This document shows, piece after piece, positions 6,747 to 15,258 of a stretch of DNA of 64,000 nt. The notes beneath the pieces were generated by a model. It did no database searches and was not told the origin of the DNA. It worked only from the letters and a program-made list of their open reading frames with translations. The stretch covers positions 214,791 to 278,790 of the forward strand of contig JAEYKW010000027.1 in the NCBI GenBank assembly GCA_023408075.1, read 5' to 3'. The first letter of the stretch is position 1. Each line of letters starts with the position of its first letter. The stretch comes from Bacillota bacterium. Lineage in GTDB: Bacteria; Bacillota; Clostridia; Christensenellales; SZUA-584. The translations under genes and the position numbers were made by a program.

Positions 6747-7955
6747 TTACACCTGCTGATCATCCAGGTTAATATAATACCGCTTCACGTTGTCCGTGCC
6801 GGTGACCACGCGCATGCGCGTCTCGTGCTCGGCCTGAAGCAGCGTGTCTTCGGCGGTTTCGCCGCGGTAGGCGTGGATATGGCCGCTCAGGCGGTAACGA
6901 AGGCCTTCACCCGGGCGAACTGCGGCAGACAAGCGCCGGAGCGCTTTCTGGGCCGAAAACGCGTCTGTTTCAATCAACATCACCGCAAGCTGGTTTTCCG
7001 CGATGCGAGCCGCGCAGTCGATATCGCGCAAAGAGTCATTGAGCTGTGAAGCGGCGTTGGCCACGCACATCTGCACGTAATCCTTCGCGCTCACGCCCGG
7101 CACAGCGCCCTCGGGCTCCATCGTGAACAGCAGCAGGCAGAACGTCTTTTTGAAGCGCCGGGCCCGCGCGATCTCCTTTTCCATCACATCGAGCATGCCC
7201 TTGCGGCTCAAATACCCGGTAAGCTTGTCGTATTTGAGCAGCGCCTCGCGGTAAACGCGTTCGGGGTCCATCGCAGGTGCCTGCGTCGCGAGATATTTGA
7301 GCTTGTAGATAATCGGCTTTAATTGCGCGTACCCGAGACACACGCACCACTGGCCCTTTTCCTTCACCACATATTTGGTATATGTCTCCTCGTTGACCTT
7401 GCCGGTGCGGTTGTCGCGGTCGGTTAAGAAAACGGAAAAGATATGCACGTATTCGTATTCCACATCGTTAACCACGCATTTGTCGTACATGCGGAACGGC
7501 TTAATCACATATGAGCCCATCTGGTAGAGCTCTTTGACGGCGGTTTTCCATTCGCAGAACTCGCCGAGCGTGAACATGCTGCGGTCCTTTTGTGACAGAC
7601 GTTCATACGCGGACTGCCATTTTTCGTAGAGCAGGCTTCGAAAATACGCATCGAGCGCTTTTTGCGCTTCGGCGTGCGGTTCGGCAGGCGGCGTGGCGGG
7701 CCTTTGCAGAGGCTGCTGCGGGCGGTGGTTGTGCACGAGCCACTGCCTGTGATAGCTTTTGCGCTTCATCGGGTCAGATATGATGGCATAGGCTTGATTG
7801 ATGAGCTGCATGCGCTCGGTGGCCCTTAAGTCTTTACTGATATCGGGATGGTTCATCTGAGCGAGCCGCTTGTATGCGCTTTTAACGATCTCGGGCTCGG
7901 CGTCCTGATGAACCTGCAGTATCATATAGTAGTCCTTAAATTCCGGAACAATCAT
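6747..7955 (-). CDS. J-domain protein with a degenerate GGDEF-like C-terminal domain
   Basis: 402 residues. Residues 8-70 are a DnaJ J-domain with the HPD motif at 36-38 (NHPDIS) and the pattern YYMILQVHQDAEPEIVKSAYKRL split by the usual spacing. A proline-rich linker (about 80-95) and a central region follow. Residues 240-380 resemble a GGDEF domain (KLTGYLSRKGMLDVMEKE at the start, RDIDCAARIAENQLAV where the signature belongs). The GGDEF/GGEEF residues are replaced by IAEN, so cyclase activity is not expected. The ATG at 7955 has GGGG upstream. The protein may link Hsp70 recruitment to nucleotide sensing, but that is inference. It has no glycine-rich or zinc domain, so it is not canonical DnaJ. 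Confidence 0.85.
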   Translation of the reverse strand: MIVPEFKDYYMILQVHQDAEPEIVKSAYKRLAQMNHPDISKDLRATERMQLINQAYAIISDPMKRKSYHRQWLVHNHRPQQPLQRPATPPAEPHAEAQKALDAYFRSLLYEKWQSAYERLSQKDRSMFTLGEFCEWKTAVKELYQMGSYVIKPFRMYDKCVVNDVEYEYVHIFSVFLTDRDNRTGKVNEETYTKYVVKEKGQWCVCLGYAQLKPIIYKLKYLATQAPAMDPERVYREALLKYDKLTGYLSRKGMLDVMEKEIARARRFKKTFCLLLFTMEPEGAVPGVSAKDYVQMCVANAASQLNDSLRDIDCAARIAENQLAVMLIETDAFSAQKALRRLSAAVRPGEGLRYRLSGHIHAYRGETAEDTLLQAEHETRMRVVTGTDNVKRYYINLDDQQV

Positions 7956-8131
7956 GTGCGTTGAATCCCCTTTGAATATGCTGTATATGTGCAGTGATAT
8001 ATATACTATATATACCACATTTTCATGCCGTTTAATATGAACTTTTGATTATTGGCGCTATGTGTCAATGCTGAGGGCTATTTTTATAATGCTTTTTGGC
8101 TTCCGGTTCTGGCAGATACAGCCACTGGTAT

Positions 8132-8160
8132 TTGTTTCTCGTCGATTAATGTGGTATAAA
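8132..8160 (+). promoter_or_regulatory. Vegetative promoter upstream of the 191-residue membrane protein
   Basis: TTGTTT, 17 bases, then TATAAA, ending 28 bases before the start codon of the gene at 8189. The spacing is ideal for the housekeeping sigma factor. Confidence 0.55.
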
Positions 8161-8188
8161 TTAATATGAACACCATAAGGAGGTTGAA

Positions 8189-8764
8189 ATGGAAAAGCCG
8201 AATTATGTATTAAAGGCTGACGAGAGCGTATTTACACCCAAAAATAAAAATGCAGTACTGGAGATCATCGTCATAGGCTGCATCATCATTGTGGGTATTA
8301 CCCTCATTATATCACTGCTTTTTCAGTTATCTGCCGTATTGTCGTGGTTTATGGGGCTGTTGCTGCTGCTGCTGTTCGGGCGGCTTATCAGCTCCCCGTT
8401 TTTGGGCCGTAACAGCATATCAGTATCGTCTCCGTTGGAAATATGGTTTTATGACGACCATCTTATTATTTATCGTGAAAAATTATATTGTAACAAAAGA
8501 TTAAGCAGAAAAACATACGACAAGCTGTTTTATAAAGACATCCATAGATGCGAGTACAGAATGATATCTGCGAAGGTTATTTTTGACGGCGTTACGGAGC
8601 GCGTCTGGTATGATTACAATAAGGATGGAAGTTTGCAGCAGAATCCATCCTATCATGAAAAAGCAGAAGGGGCCAGCTTCAATACAACAGAAGAACCCAG
8701 TGTCGATTTTGTATCGGAAATTGAAAACCATTCGCCCATAAAGGTCATCATGGAAGATAAATAG
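8189..8764 (+). CDS. Hypothetical two-helix membrane protein
   Basis: 191 residues, not recognised. It has a short cytoplasmic N-terminus, two adjacent hydrophobic segments (about 23-46 and 50-67) and then a soluble C-terminal part of about 120 residues rich in charged and aromatic residues (LEIWFYDDHLIIYREKLY, RVWYDYNKDG). The layout resembles YcxB-type proteins, where two helices precede a small beta domain, but I cannot confirm that family. The start is supported by AAGGAGG seven bases upstream. It is a single gene with its own promoter; neighbours on both sides run the other way. Confidence 0.75.
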   Translation: MEKPNYVLKADESVFTPKNKNAVLEIIVIGCIIIVGITLIISLLFQLSAVLSWFMGLLLLLLFGRLISSPFLGRNSISVSSPLEIWFYDDHLIIYREKLYCNKRLSRKTYDKLFYKDIHRCEYRMISAKVIFDGVTERVWYDYNKDGSLQQNPSYHEKAEGASFNTTEEPSVDFVSEIENHSPIKVIMEDK

Positions 8765-8893
8765 ATCACAGACAAAGTGAGCAATGATCATACTGCAGCA
8801 AGCTGTCCGGTATTCATTCAGGCACGACAGATCTCAGCGTGATGAAACCCGGATAATATTTTCTTACCCGCAATCTTTACGAAAAGAGCCTTA

Positions 8894-9481
8894 TTATTTA
8901 ATGCCGAGCACGCCGAATAGCAGCAGGCCGACAGCACCCGCAATGAGTATGATGAGCACAGGCGAACGCTTAAATTTGATGATTGCAACGCCCGAAATCA
9001 GCGCGATGAGCACAGACGGAACGTCTATTTTCGAGAGCAGCGACGCCCATTGCAGCTCTTGTATGCTTTCCACGCCGAGCAGCGCGGGCAGCGCCGCCAG
9101 CACGGCGGCAGACGCGATGAGCCCCGTGACCACGGGCCGGAGACCCCACATGGCGCGCCGGACGACGATATTGTCCTCGAATTTAAAGAAATACCGCGCG
9201 AGCATTGTGGTAATGATGAGGGAGGGCAGCACGACCGCGATGGTGGCCACCACGCCGCCGAGCAGTCCCGTTGTCTTGACGCCTGCGAATGTGGCCGCGT
9301 TGATCGCGAAAGTGCCGGGCGTGATCTGCGAGACGGCGACGATGTCGGTGACCTCAAGGGCCGTCATGAGGCCGTAGCCCACCAGTTCGCTGTTGATAAG
9401 CGGCAGCATCGCGTAGCCGCCGCCGATGGAGAAGAGCCCGATCTTGAAGAATATCCAGCCGAGCAGCAGATAGCGTGTCAT
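8894..9481 (-). CDS. chrA: Chromate transporter half-protein (CHR family), second gene
   Basis: 195 residues covering one CHR domain: FFKIGLFSIGGGYAMLPL near the N-terminus and the SQITPGTFAINAATFAGVK motif follow the family pattern. Several further hydrophobic segments follow. Short-chain CHR proteins work as pairs encoded by adjacent genes, and this one overlaps the preceding half gene by 4 bases (ATGA). Transport of chromate or a related anion is known for the family; the true substrate here is unknown. Confidence 0.9.
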   Translation of the reverse strand: MTRYLLLGWIFFKIGLFSIGGGYAMLPLINSELVGYGLMTALEVTDIVAVSQITPGTFAINAATFAGVKTTGLLGGVVATIAVVLPSLIITTMLARYFFKFEDNIVVRRAMWGLRPVVTGLIASAAVLAALPALLGVESIQELQWASLLSKIDVPSVLIALISGVAIIKFKRSPVLIILIAGAVGLLLFGVLGIK

Positions 9482-10047
9482 GGCTGGTTCACCCCTGGCT
9501 CTTTTTTGATGCGGAAAATCCCCGCCGTGATACCGAAGACAATCGCGCCGAGTATGATGTAGATGCTGCTGATGTCAAACACGATGGACAGCAAAAATGC
9601 GACGAAAAACGCCGTCATTGAGACGGCGTCCTTGTAAAACGGTTTCATGAACGAGAGGAACGCAGAAACGAGCAGCGCCACCACTGCGGCGCGTATGCCG
9701 CGCAGCGCGCCCGCGACATAAATGTTGTCGCGCACGGCGGCGTACACATAGGTGACTGCGGTCAGCACGATGAGCGAGGGGAGCACCACGCCTGTGAGCG
9801 CGACGAGCGCTCCGCGAAACTTTTTAAGCCGGTAGCCGATCAATATGCTGCAGTTTACGGCAATCGCGCCGGGCACCGACTGCCCGAGTGCGATCATGTT
9901 GAGCATATCGTCGTCGTTGATCCAACCGTTCTTGCTTACAAATTCATCCCGGAACAGCGGCACCATCGCGTAGCCGCCGCCGAATGTCAATGCGCCTATC
10001 TTCAGCATCGTCAGGAATATGCGAAGAAGGCTTGAGTCCTTAGCCAT
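9478..10047 (-). CDS. chrA: Chromate transporter half-protein (CHR family), first gene
   Basis: 189 residues, one CHR domain: FLTMLKIGALTFGGGYAMVPLF and LGQSVPGAIAVNCSILIGY are the signature blocks, followed by hydrophobic helices. It pairs with the next gene (4-base overlap) to form the two-component short-chain CHR transporter in the membrane. Its ATG overlaps the TAA of the aconitase gene (TAATG), so its translation is probably coupled to aconitase. That is an unusual partner for a chromate transporter. Confidence 0.9.
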   Translation of the reverse strand: MAKDSSLLRIFLTMLKIGALTFGGGYAMVPLFRDEFVSKNGWINDDDMLNMIALGQSVPGAIAVNCSILIGYRLKKFRGALVALTGVVLPSLIVLTAVTYVYAAVRDNIYVAGALRGIRAAVVALLVSAFLSFMKPFYKDAVSMTAFFVAFLLSIVFDISSIYIILGAIVFGITAGIFRIKKEPGVNQP

Positions 10048-11981
10048 TATTGCCCCGTTCTTTTTGTATGGTTCAAAAGTCCGCCGTCTGCCAGCACGGC
10101 TTTGAGTCTTTCGGAAACTTCCAGGCGCACGGTAAACGTGAAGCCTTTTGTTGCGTTTTCCACGGTAAATTCAGTGCCTGTGTTCACCTTTGCGGGCGCG
10201 TCCGAAATCACGAGCGTATCGCCCGTGTCGATCTTGTCGTAGTCGCTCTCGACCGCAAACACGAGCGGCAATATGCCGGAATTCACAAGGTTCGCCATAT
10301 GGATGCGTGCGAACGATTTTGCGATGACCCCACGGATGCCGAGATACAGCGGCACGAGCGCGGCGTGCTCGCGCGAGGAGCCCTGCCCGTAGTTATGCCC
10401 TGCCACGAGGAACCCGCCGCCCTTCTGCTTGGCCCGCGCCGGGAACGTATCGTCCACGGGCGTCAGGCAAAAGTCGCTTAAGTACGGGATGTTGGAGCGG
10501 TACGGCAGCAGCTTCGCACCCGACGGCATGATGTGGTCGGTCGTGATGTTATCTTCCATCTTGAGCAGCACATCGCCTGTCACGGTGCCTTCAAGCGGCT
10601 TGCCGAGCGGGAACGGCTTGATGTTGGGGCCGCGCACCACATCGGTCTCGCCGTTTTGGTCGGGCGGGGCCACAAGGTTGTCGTTGATCAAAAACGCATT
10701 CGGCATATCGATCGTCAGCGCATTTGCCGCAAGGCCGATATCGCGCGGGTCGGTCAGCACACCGGTCAGCGCTGTGGCTGCCGCAGTTTCGGGGCTCACA
10801 AGATAAACGCCCGCGCTCGCCGTTCCCGAACGGTTGTAGAAGTTGCGGTTGAACGTGCGCACCGATATCGCATCGGTACGCGGGGCCTGTCCCATGCCGA
10901 TGCACGGGCCGCACGCGCATTCGAGTATGCGCGCGCCCGAGGCGATCATGTCGGCGAGAGCGCCGTTTTCAGCGAGCATCGTCATCACCTGCTTGGAGCC
11001 GGGGGAGATGACAAGGCTTACGTCCGGCGAGATGCTCTTGCCTTTAAGTATCGAAGCGACCCGCATCAGATCGAGATAAGACGCGTTGGTGCAGCTGCCG
11101 ATGCACACCTGATCCACCGTGATCGGCCCGATTCCGCGGACGGATTTCACGTTGTCCGGGCTATGAGGCATAGCCGCCATCGGCTCGAGTTCGGACAGGT
11201 CGATCCTGACGGTTTCGGCATACTGTGCCCCCTCGTCTGCGCTGAGGGGTATATAATCGGCTTCGCGCCCCTGAGCCGCAAGGAATGTGCGCGTGACGTC
11301 GTCGCTCGGGAACACCGAGGTGGTTGCGCCGAGCTCCGCACCCATGTTCGTGATCGTGGCGCGTTCGGGCACCGAAAGCGAGCTCACGCCTTCGCCGAAG
11401 TATTCGACGATTTTGCCGACGCCGCCCTTCACACCGAGGCGCCGCAGCACTTCGAGTATAACGTCCTTTGCGGAAACGCCAAAAGACAGTTTGCCGGTCA
11501 ATTCCACGCCGAGGATTTTCGGCATCGGGATGTAATACGCGCCGCCGCCCATCGCGACAGCCACGTCGAGCCCACCCGCACCGATGGCGATCATGCCGAT
11601 GCCGCCGCCTGTGGGCGTATGGCTATCTGACCCCAGCAGCGTGGCACCCGGCACGCCGAAGCGCTCAAGGTTCACCTGGTGGCAGATACCGTTGCCCGGA
11701 CGGCTGAAGTAAATGCCGTGTTTTTTCGCCACGGTTTCAATAAACTTGTGGTCGTCCGCGTTTTCAAAGCCGGACTGCAGCATGTTATGGTCGATATAGG
11801 CGACCGACTTTTTGGTCTTCACGCGCGGCACGCCCATGGCCTCAAACTGCAAATAGGCCATGGTGCCCGTGGAATCCTGAGTCAGCGTATAATCAATTTT
11901 GATAGAGATCTCTTCTCCGGCCTTCATCTCGCCGGATACCAAATGGTTTTGTATGATCTTTTCCGCCAGTGTTTTGCTCAC
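10047..11981 (-). CDS. acnA: Aconitate hydratase
   Basis: 644 residues, full length for the compact clostridial-type aconitase. It interconverts citrate and isocitrate in the TCA/glutamate pathway in the cytoplasm. The three [4Fe-4S] cysteines lie in IGSCTNASY and ECACGPCIGMGQAP. Other conserved blocks are GSDSHTPTGGG, NRNFYNRSG and, in the C-terminal swivel domain, GHNYGQGSSREHAALVP. The GTG at 11981 is preferred because GGAGGG precedes it and the protein then begins SKTLAEKII; upstream codons lie inside the promoter. It heads an operon with two chrA genes. A palindromic operator overlaps its -10 box. Confidence 0.95.
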   Translation of the reverse strand: MSKTLAEKIIQNHLVSGEMKAGEEISIKIDYTLTQDSTGTMAYLQFEAMGVPRVKTKKSVAYIDHNMLQSGFENADDHKFIETVAKKHGIYFSRPGNGICHQVNLERFGVPGATLLGSDSHTPTGGGIGMIAIGAGGLDVAVAMGGGAYYIPMPKILGVELTGKLSFGVSAKDVILEVLRRLGVKGGVGKIVEYFGEGVSSLSVPERATITNMGAELGATTSVFPSDDVTRTFLAAQGREADYIPLSADEGAQYAETVRIDLSELEPMAAMPHSPDNVKSVRGIGPITVDQVCIGSCTNASYLDLMRVASILKGKSISPDVSLVISPGSKQVMTMLAENGALADMIASGARILECACGPCIGMGQAPRTDAISVRTFNRNFYNRSGTASAGVYLVSPETAAATALTGVLTDPRDIGLAANALTIDMPNAFLINDNLVAPPDQNGETDVVRGPNIKPFPLGKPLEGTVTGDVLLKMEDNITTDHIMPSGAKLLPYRSNIPYLSDFCLTPVDDTFPARAKQKGGGFLVAGHNYGQGSSREHAALVPLYLGIRGVIAKSFARIHMANLVNSGILPLVFAVESDYDKIDTGDTLVISDAPAKVNTGTEFTVENATKGFTFTVRLEVSERLKAVLADGGLLNHTKRTGQ

Positions 11982-12001
11982 AAACGCCCCTCCAAAGATA
12001 G

Positions 12002-12039
12002 TTTGTATCAATTCTACCTGTTGATACAAAAAAAATCAA
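12002..12039 (-). promoter_or_regulatory. Promoter and palindromic operator of the aconitase-chrA operon
   Basis: On the minus strand TTGATT (12034-12039), 17 bases, then TAGAAT (12011-12016). A perfect inverted repeat, TTTGTATCAA at 12002-12011 and TTGATACAAA at 12021-12030 with 9 bases between, brackets the -10 element. A repressor bound there would block RNA polymerase. The -35 sits inside the spoVT terminator stem. The regulator is not identified; a word from this repeat recurs at 19605-19623. Confidence 0.65.
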
Positions 12040-12068
12040 CTTGAAACGCGATTTGCGCCTCAAGTTGA
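12027..12068 (-). terminator. Terminator after spoVT
   Basis: On the minus strand a perfect 9-bp stem (TCAACTTGA at 12036-12044 pairing with 12060-12068) is followed by eight T. It overlaps the aconitase promoter. Confidence 0.85.
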
Positions 12069-12086
12069 CCTTTATTCAGCTATGTT

Positions 12087-12626
12087 TTACTGTGCCATCT
12101 GCCGACCTAAGAAGGCGGCTGCCGCTTCTGCCGCTTTTTGTTCCGATTCGCCCAAGGCACCGCTGCGCGATACGAGCACGACCGCGCCGATCGGCTGTCC
12201 GTCCATCGAAATGGGGGCAATCACCTGAGAGGTGGTCAGTGCCTGATTCTCGCCGCTCACAAGCGGGATCACATCCGTGCCGGTGGTTTTCTTGACGCTG
12301 CGCGCATTGATCGCATCTTCAAACGCACCGCTGACGGGACGTTCGGCATATTCTCGTTTGTGCTCGCCGCTGGCCGCAAGAATCGTGTCCCTGTCGCTGA
12401 TGACGGCGGTCAGCCCGAGTGTCGAGGAGAGCGCCTCCGCAAAGTCAAGTGCGAACGAGGCAAGCTCCCCGATGGGCGAGTATTTCTTTAGAATGATGCC
12501 ACCTTCTCTGTCGGTATATATTTCGAGCGGGTCGCCCTCACGGATGCGCAAGGTGCGCCGAATCTCCTTCGGTATCACGATTCTGCCAAGCTCATCGATG
12601 CGTCTTACAATACCTGTTGCTTTCAT
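12087..12626 (-). CDS. spoVT: Stage V sporulation protein T, AbrB-family regulator
   Basis: 179 residues, matching the usual SpoVT length. The N-terminal swapped-hairpin AbrB DNA-binding domain (MKATGIVRRIDELGRIVIPK, then EIRRTLRIREGDPLEIY, residues 1-50) is nearly family consensus. Residues 60-179 form the GAF-like C-terminal domain. In Bacillus it tunes sigma-G-dependent forespore genes, so its presence suggests a spore-forming lineage, although orthologues persist in some non-sporulating Clostridia. The ATG at 12626 follows AAAAGGAGG; earlier in-frame codons lack such a site. A single gene with its own terminator. Confidence 0.95.
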   Translation of the reverse strand: MKATGIVRRIDELGRIVIPKEIRRTLRIREGDPLEIYTDREGGIILKKYSPIGELASFALDFAEALSSTLGLTAVISDRDTILAASGEHKREYAERPVSGAFEDAINARSVKKTTGTDVIPLVSGENQALTTSQVIAPISMDGQPIGAVVLVSRSGALGESEQKAAEAAAAFLGRQMAQ

Positions 12627-12969
12627 AAAGATTCCTCCTTTTAAAATATCGGTGGTTATGCTGTTATTGTTTGTTAGAACGGTCAAATTATGCGCTGATT
12701 CGTAAATTAGACGCAGAGCTTGCAGTTTTGACTAAAAGTATGCCTTTTGCCGACCGAAGCGTATCAGCGTTTTCTAAAAGAGACCTATGATGCTTTCCCT
12801 TTTGATGTCTTCAATAAGCGAAAATTTGACCTCGTCGTTTTTATTTCCTTATATTCAATTTTGTACTAATCGTACGAAGCCATGCGATTTAAGATAAGAT
12901 TCAATTTTGCAAAGTCAGGATCGGGTTTAGCGCTTAAACTTTGGCATTTATCGTTTCATATATTCCGTC

Positions 12970-13077
12970 CTACACTTTTGTCGGAACGCTGAAATAAATG
13001 ACCCGTTTATCCCAAAGTTCGCTGTCGCGCTGGCCGCGAGCGGCTTTGCCCCAATCGTCGGCATCGTAGCGATGCAT
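12970..13077 (-). CDS. Possible 35-residue protein or gene remnant
   Basis: The frame MHRYDADDWGKAARGQ... to FSVPTKV and a TAG has a codon pattern typical of real genes (purine first, C-rich third position). Its only ATG lacks a well-spaced ribosome site, while a GGGGAG plus ATG sits 11 bases upstream in a different frame. It may be a small protein, or the end of a gene shifted out of frame. Not recognised. Confidence 0.25.
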   Translation of the reverse strand: MHRYDADDWGKAARGQRDSELWDKRVIYFSVPTKV

Positions 13078-13300
13078 ATCACTTTCATGTTAATCAACTC
13101 CCCTTTCCCATATCCTATGTTCCCATTATAAACCAATAATCTGGAATTCACTGTGACATTATCACATTAATGAGAATAATTATGAATAAGGAAAAAAGAT
13201 TATTTGGGATGATATATTTTATCTTATAACATAGTTCATTACTAATGTATTGTAATATCAAGTAAACATTGGCTTCTGTGACTTTGTCACATAACGAAAA

Positions 13301-13328
13301 AAATAACCAACCGATTGGTTGGTTATTT
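13301..13328. promoter_or_regulatory. Strong hairpin: operator-like palindrome or minus-strand terminator
   Basis: AAATAACCAACC, loop GATT, GGTTGGTTATTT gives 12-bp perfect arms. The core AACCAACC/GGTTGGTT resembles TetR-type operators. On the minus strand it is followed by a T-rich run, so it could instead be a terminator, though no gene lies upstream on that strand. Confidence 0.5.
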
Positions 13329-13540
13329 ATAAAATATCGGCGCAAGTTGCCTTTTCCGGCTGCTTTTTTGCGTTTGTTCGCATATAGTGACATTCAATTG
13401 ATGCAGCGAGCATTGATATCTTTAAAATTATGTGCCCGCAAGTCAGATGAATTATGGAACAAAGCGCATATTCAAAAAGTAATGACAACAATAATCATTA
13501 AATGATAGAATAACCTAATAAAATACCGGAGGATACAAAA

Positions 13541-13948
13541 ATGCAAGACACAAAGGGAAGAGTCGCCGGATTGGTCCATATCGGGGTAGTCGTCAGCGAT
13601 ATAGAACGATCTATCACATTTTATGAAACAATCTTAGGTTTCGAATGTTATGAAAAGGTTGACATTGAGCAAACATCGGGTGTCATAAAATTGGCCTTTA
13701 TAAGAAATGGATCGTGCATCATCGAGCTGATTCAAAAGCCGAATGTCACGCAAAAACCGGACGGCCCTGTGGAGCACATCGCGATGGTTGTGGACGATAT
13801 TGATGCGGCTATGACGGACCTTAAAGCAAAGGGCGTCACGTTTGAAAAGGACGAGCCTGTTTTATTGCCAATGCTTTTTAACGGTGTGAAATATGCGTTT
13901 TTCCGCGGGCCCGACGGTGAACAACTGGAGATCAACGAGCTGCTTTAA
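13541..13948 (+). CDS. VOC-family (glyoxalase/bleomycin-resistance fold) protein
   Basis: 135 residues, one vicinal-oxygen-chelate domain made of two beta-alpha-beta-beta-beta halves. Candidate metal ligands are His in GLVHIGVVV (first strand), Glu in CIIELIQKP, His in PVEHIAMVVDD and Glu in EQLEINELL. It resembles lactoylglutathione lyase and methylmalonyl-CoA epimerase proteins, but the residues seen do not fix a substrate. GGAGG precedes the ATG. It converges with tspO, the two stop codons overlapping by two bases. Confidence 0.88.
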   Translation: MQDTKGRVAGLVHIGVVVSDIERSITFYETILGFECYEKVDIEQTSGVIKLAFIRNGSCIIELIQKPNVTQKPDGPVEHIAMVVDDIDAAMTDLKAKGVTFEKDEPVLLPMLFNGVKYAFFRGPDGEQLEINELL

Positions 13949-14412
13949 TTGAAGAACGCAAGCTCATAATTCAGATAGAGCGCGAAGCAAAGCCATACCA
14001 TATACGGAATGAGCAGGTAAGACGCGATTTTTTGAAAGCTGTGGACATCCGTGAACAGCATGACGGCGATGACGATGGTGATGACAAGCACGAATATCGC
14101 ACCGCCCGGATTCTGCATTTCAAAAAACGTGTATGTCCACAGCATGTTGAGGATGCCGGACGCGGCGTACAAACCGAGCGTCTTTTTTTGTACATCCGGC
14201 TGTATGCTGACAAGCGCGAGCGATGCCGCGAGCAGCGCATAGAGCACTGTCCAGACGGCGCTAAACACAATAGGCGGCGGCTGAAGCATCGGCTTGATGA
14301 GCGACTGATACCACGCGCTTGATGTGTCTGTGAATAAGGCGCCGAGCGCCGCGACGGCCGCAAAGAACAGCACCGCACAGACGATTCGAATGATTTTGTC
14401 CTGTTTGCGCAT
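13945..14412 (-). CDS. tspO: TspO/MBR family membrane protein
   Basis: 155 residues with five hydrophobic helices, the size and layout of TspO. Signature blocks are WYQSLIKPMLQPPPIVFSAVW with VLY in loop 1 and helix 2, LNMLWTYTFF in helix 3 and PYMVWLCFALYLNYEL in helix 5. Family members bind tetrapyrroles and cholesterol-like ligands and are linked to porphyrin handling and stress. Start supported by GGGGG seven bases upstream. Divergent from the next gene with a 59-base gap. Confidence 0.93.
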   Translation of the reverse strand: MRKQDKIIRIVCAVLFFAAVAALGALFTDTSSAWYQSLIKPMLQPPPIVFSAVWTVLYALLAASLALVSIQPDVQKKTLGLYAASGILNMLWTYTFFEMQNPGGAIFVLVITIVIAVMLFTDVHSFQKIASYLLIPYMVWLCFALYLNYELAFFN

Positions 14413-14471
14413 ATTTTTATCCCCCGCACAAGTATATTCTTCTGATAGATGCGATATGAGGGAGGATAAAC

Positions 14472-15179
14472 ATGATCAAAAGAATCGCTTTTTGCGCGGC
14501 TGTGCTGATCGTGTTTTTCGCGGCTGCGGGCGGCAGCTTAAAGGGCAGGCTGCTGCCTTTCATCACCATGCCGCCAAGGCAAGTGTCGGTGACTGAAATT
14601 CTCCAGAACAAAGGCGTGGGGAACATTGTGTTTGATATACAGTTTCCTCAAATATCTGGCTTTGGCGACCGAGCGTTTGAAAACAGACTTAATGCGAAAA
14701 TATTTGCGCAGGCGGAGTATGCCATAGCGGATGCGCTTTATCAGGCGAAGGACAATAAAGATTGGGTGTTTGTGCTGCGCGTGAGCGATGAGGTAAAAAG
14801 CAACTGCGGCATATTGTCCCTGCGCGTGACGGATGACATTGACAACGGCGGCACGGGCTTTCCGCATACCGTCTACTATAATGCGGATATACAAAAAAGC
14901 CGTCCGCTGACGCTCGATGACCTGTTTGTGGCTACGGATTACCGCACCGTGATCGACAGCCTGATTCGCAAGATCGTCAGAAACGATGCGCATTACGTCC
15001 CGGACGCGTTCACGGGCGTTTCGGAAAGCACAGCGTTCTTCATATCGGGCGGGCAGCTGCATATCGTGTTTGCCAAGTACGAGATCGCCTCCGGGCTGAC
15101 GGGAGAACCGGATTTTGCGATACCGACGCTGCTGATACGCAAATGGCTGAAGCCTGAATACGCGCCGCTGTTCTGGTAG
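14472..15179 (+). CDS. Secreted or membrane-anchored DUF3298/RsiV-C-terminal-like protein
   Basis: 235 residues. An N-terminal hydrophobic segment (about 4-22) works as signal or anchor. The rest resembles the DUF4163 plus DUF3298 arrangement of RsiV and PdaC: NIVFDIQFPQISG, a middle region with GILSLRVTDDIDNGGTGFPH, and a C-terminal domain with LTLDDLF and LHIVFAKYEIASGLTGEP. In RsiV this part binds lysozyme; in other proteins its role is open. No sigma factor or deacetylase domain is adjacent, so the function here is unknown. GGAGG precedes the ATG. Confidence 0.8.
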   Translation: MIKRIAFCAAVLIVFFAAAGGSLKGRLLPFITMPPRQVSVTEILQNKGVGNIVFDIQFPQISGFGDRAFENRLNAKIFAQAEYAIADALYQAKDNKDWVFVLRVSDEVKSNCGILSLRVTDDIDNGGTGFPHTVYYNADIQKSRPLTLDDLFVATDYRTVIDSLIRKIVRNDAHYVPDAFTGVSESTAFFISGGQLHIVFAKYEIASGLTGEPDFAIPTLLIRKWLKPEYAPLFW

Positions 15180-15258
15180 CACGCAGCGGACGCTGATCTC
15201 CGGTATGACGAATGCAGAGGGCTTTAATAAAAAATGCTCATCTGAATGGACTGTATTA

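Larger units (their letters stand above)
12627..13540. other. Gene-poor gap between spoVT and the VOC gene
   Basis: No convincing full-size gene. It holds a short coding-like reading frame (12970-13077, minus), a strong hairpin (13301-13328) and otherwise AT-rich sequence with no recognised RNA. A longer minus-strand frame across 13148-13393 has AT-driven composition and no ribosome site. Confidence 0.5.

Noticed and set aside
8765..8893. Minus-strand and plus-strand short frames between the membrane protein and chrA.
   Set aside because: Too short, without ribosome sites; the gap looks like ordinary convergent intergenic DNA.
13148..13393. 81-residue minus-strand frame.
   Set aside because: It starts without a ribosome site, crosses the strong palindrome at 13301 and has composition typical of AT-rich non-coding DNA.
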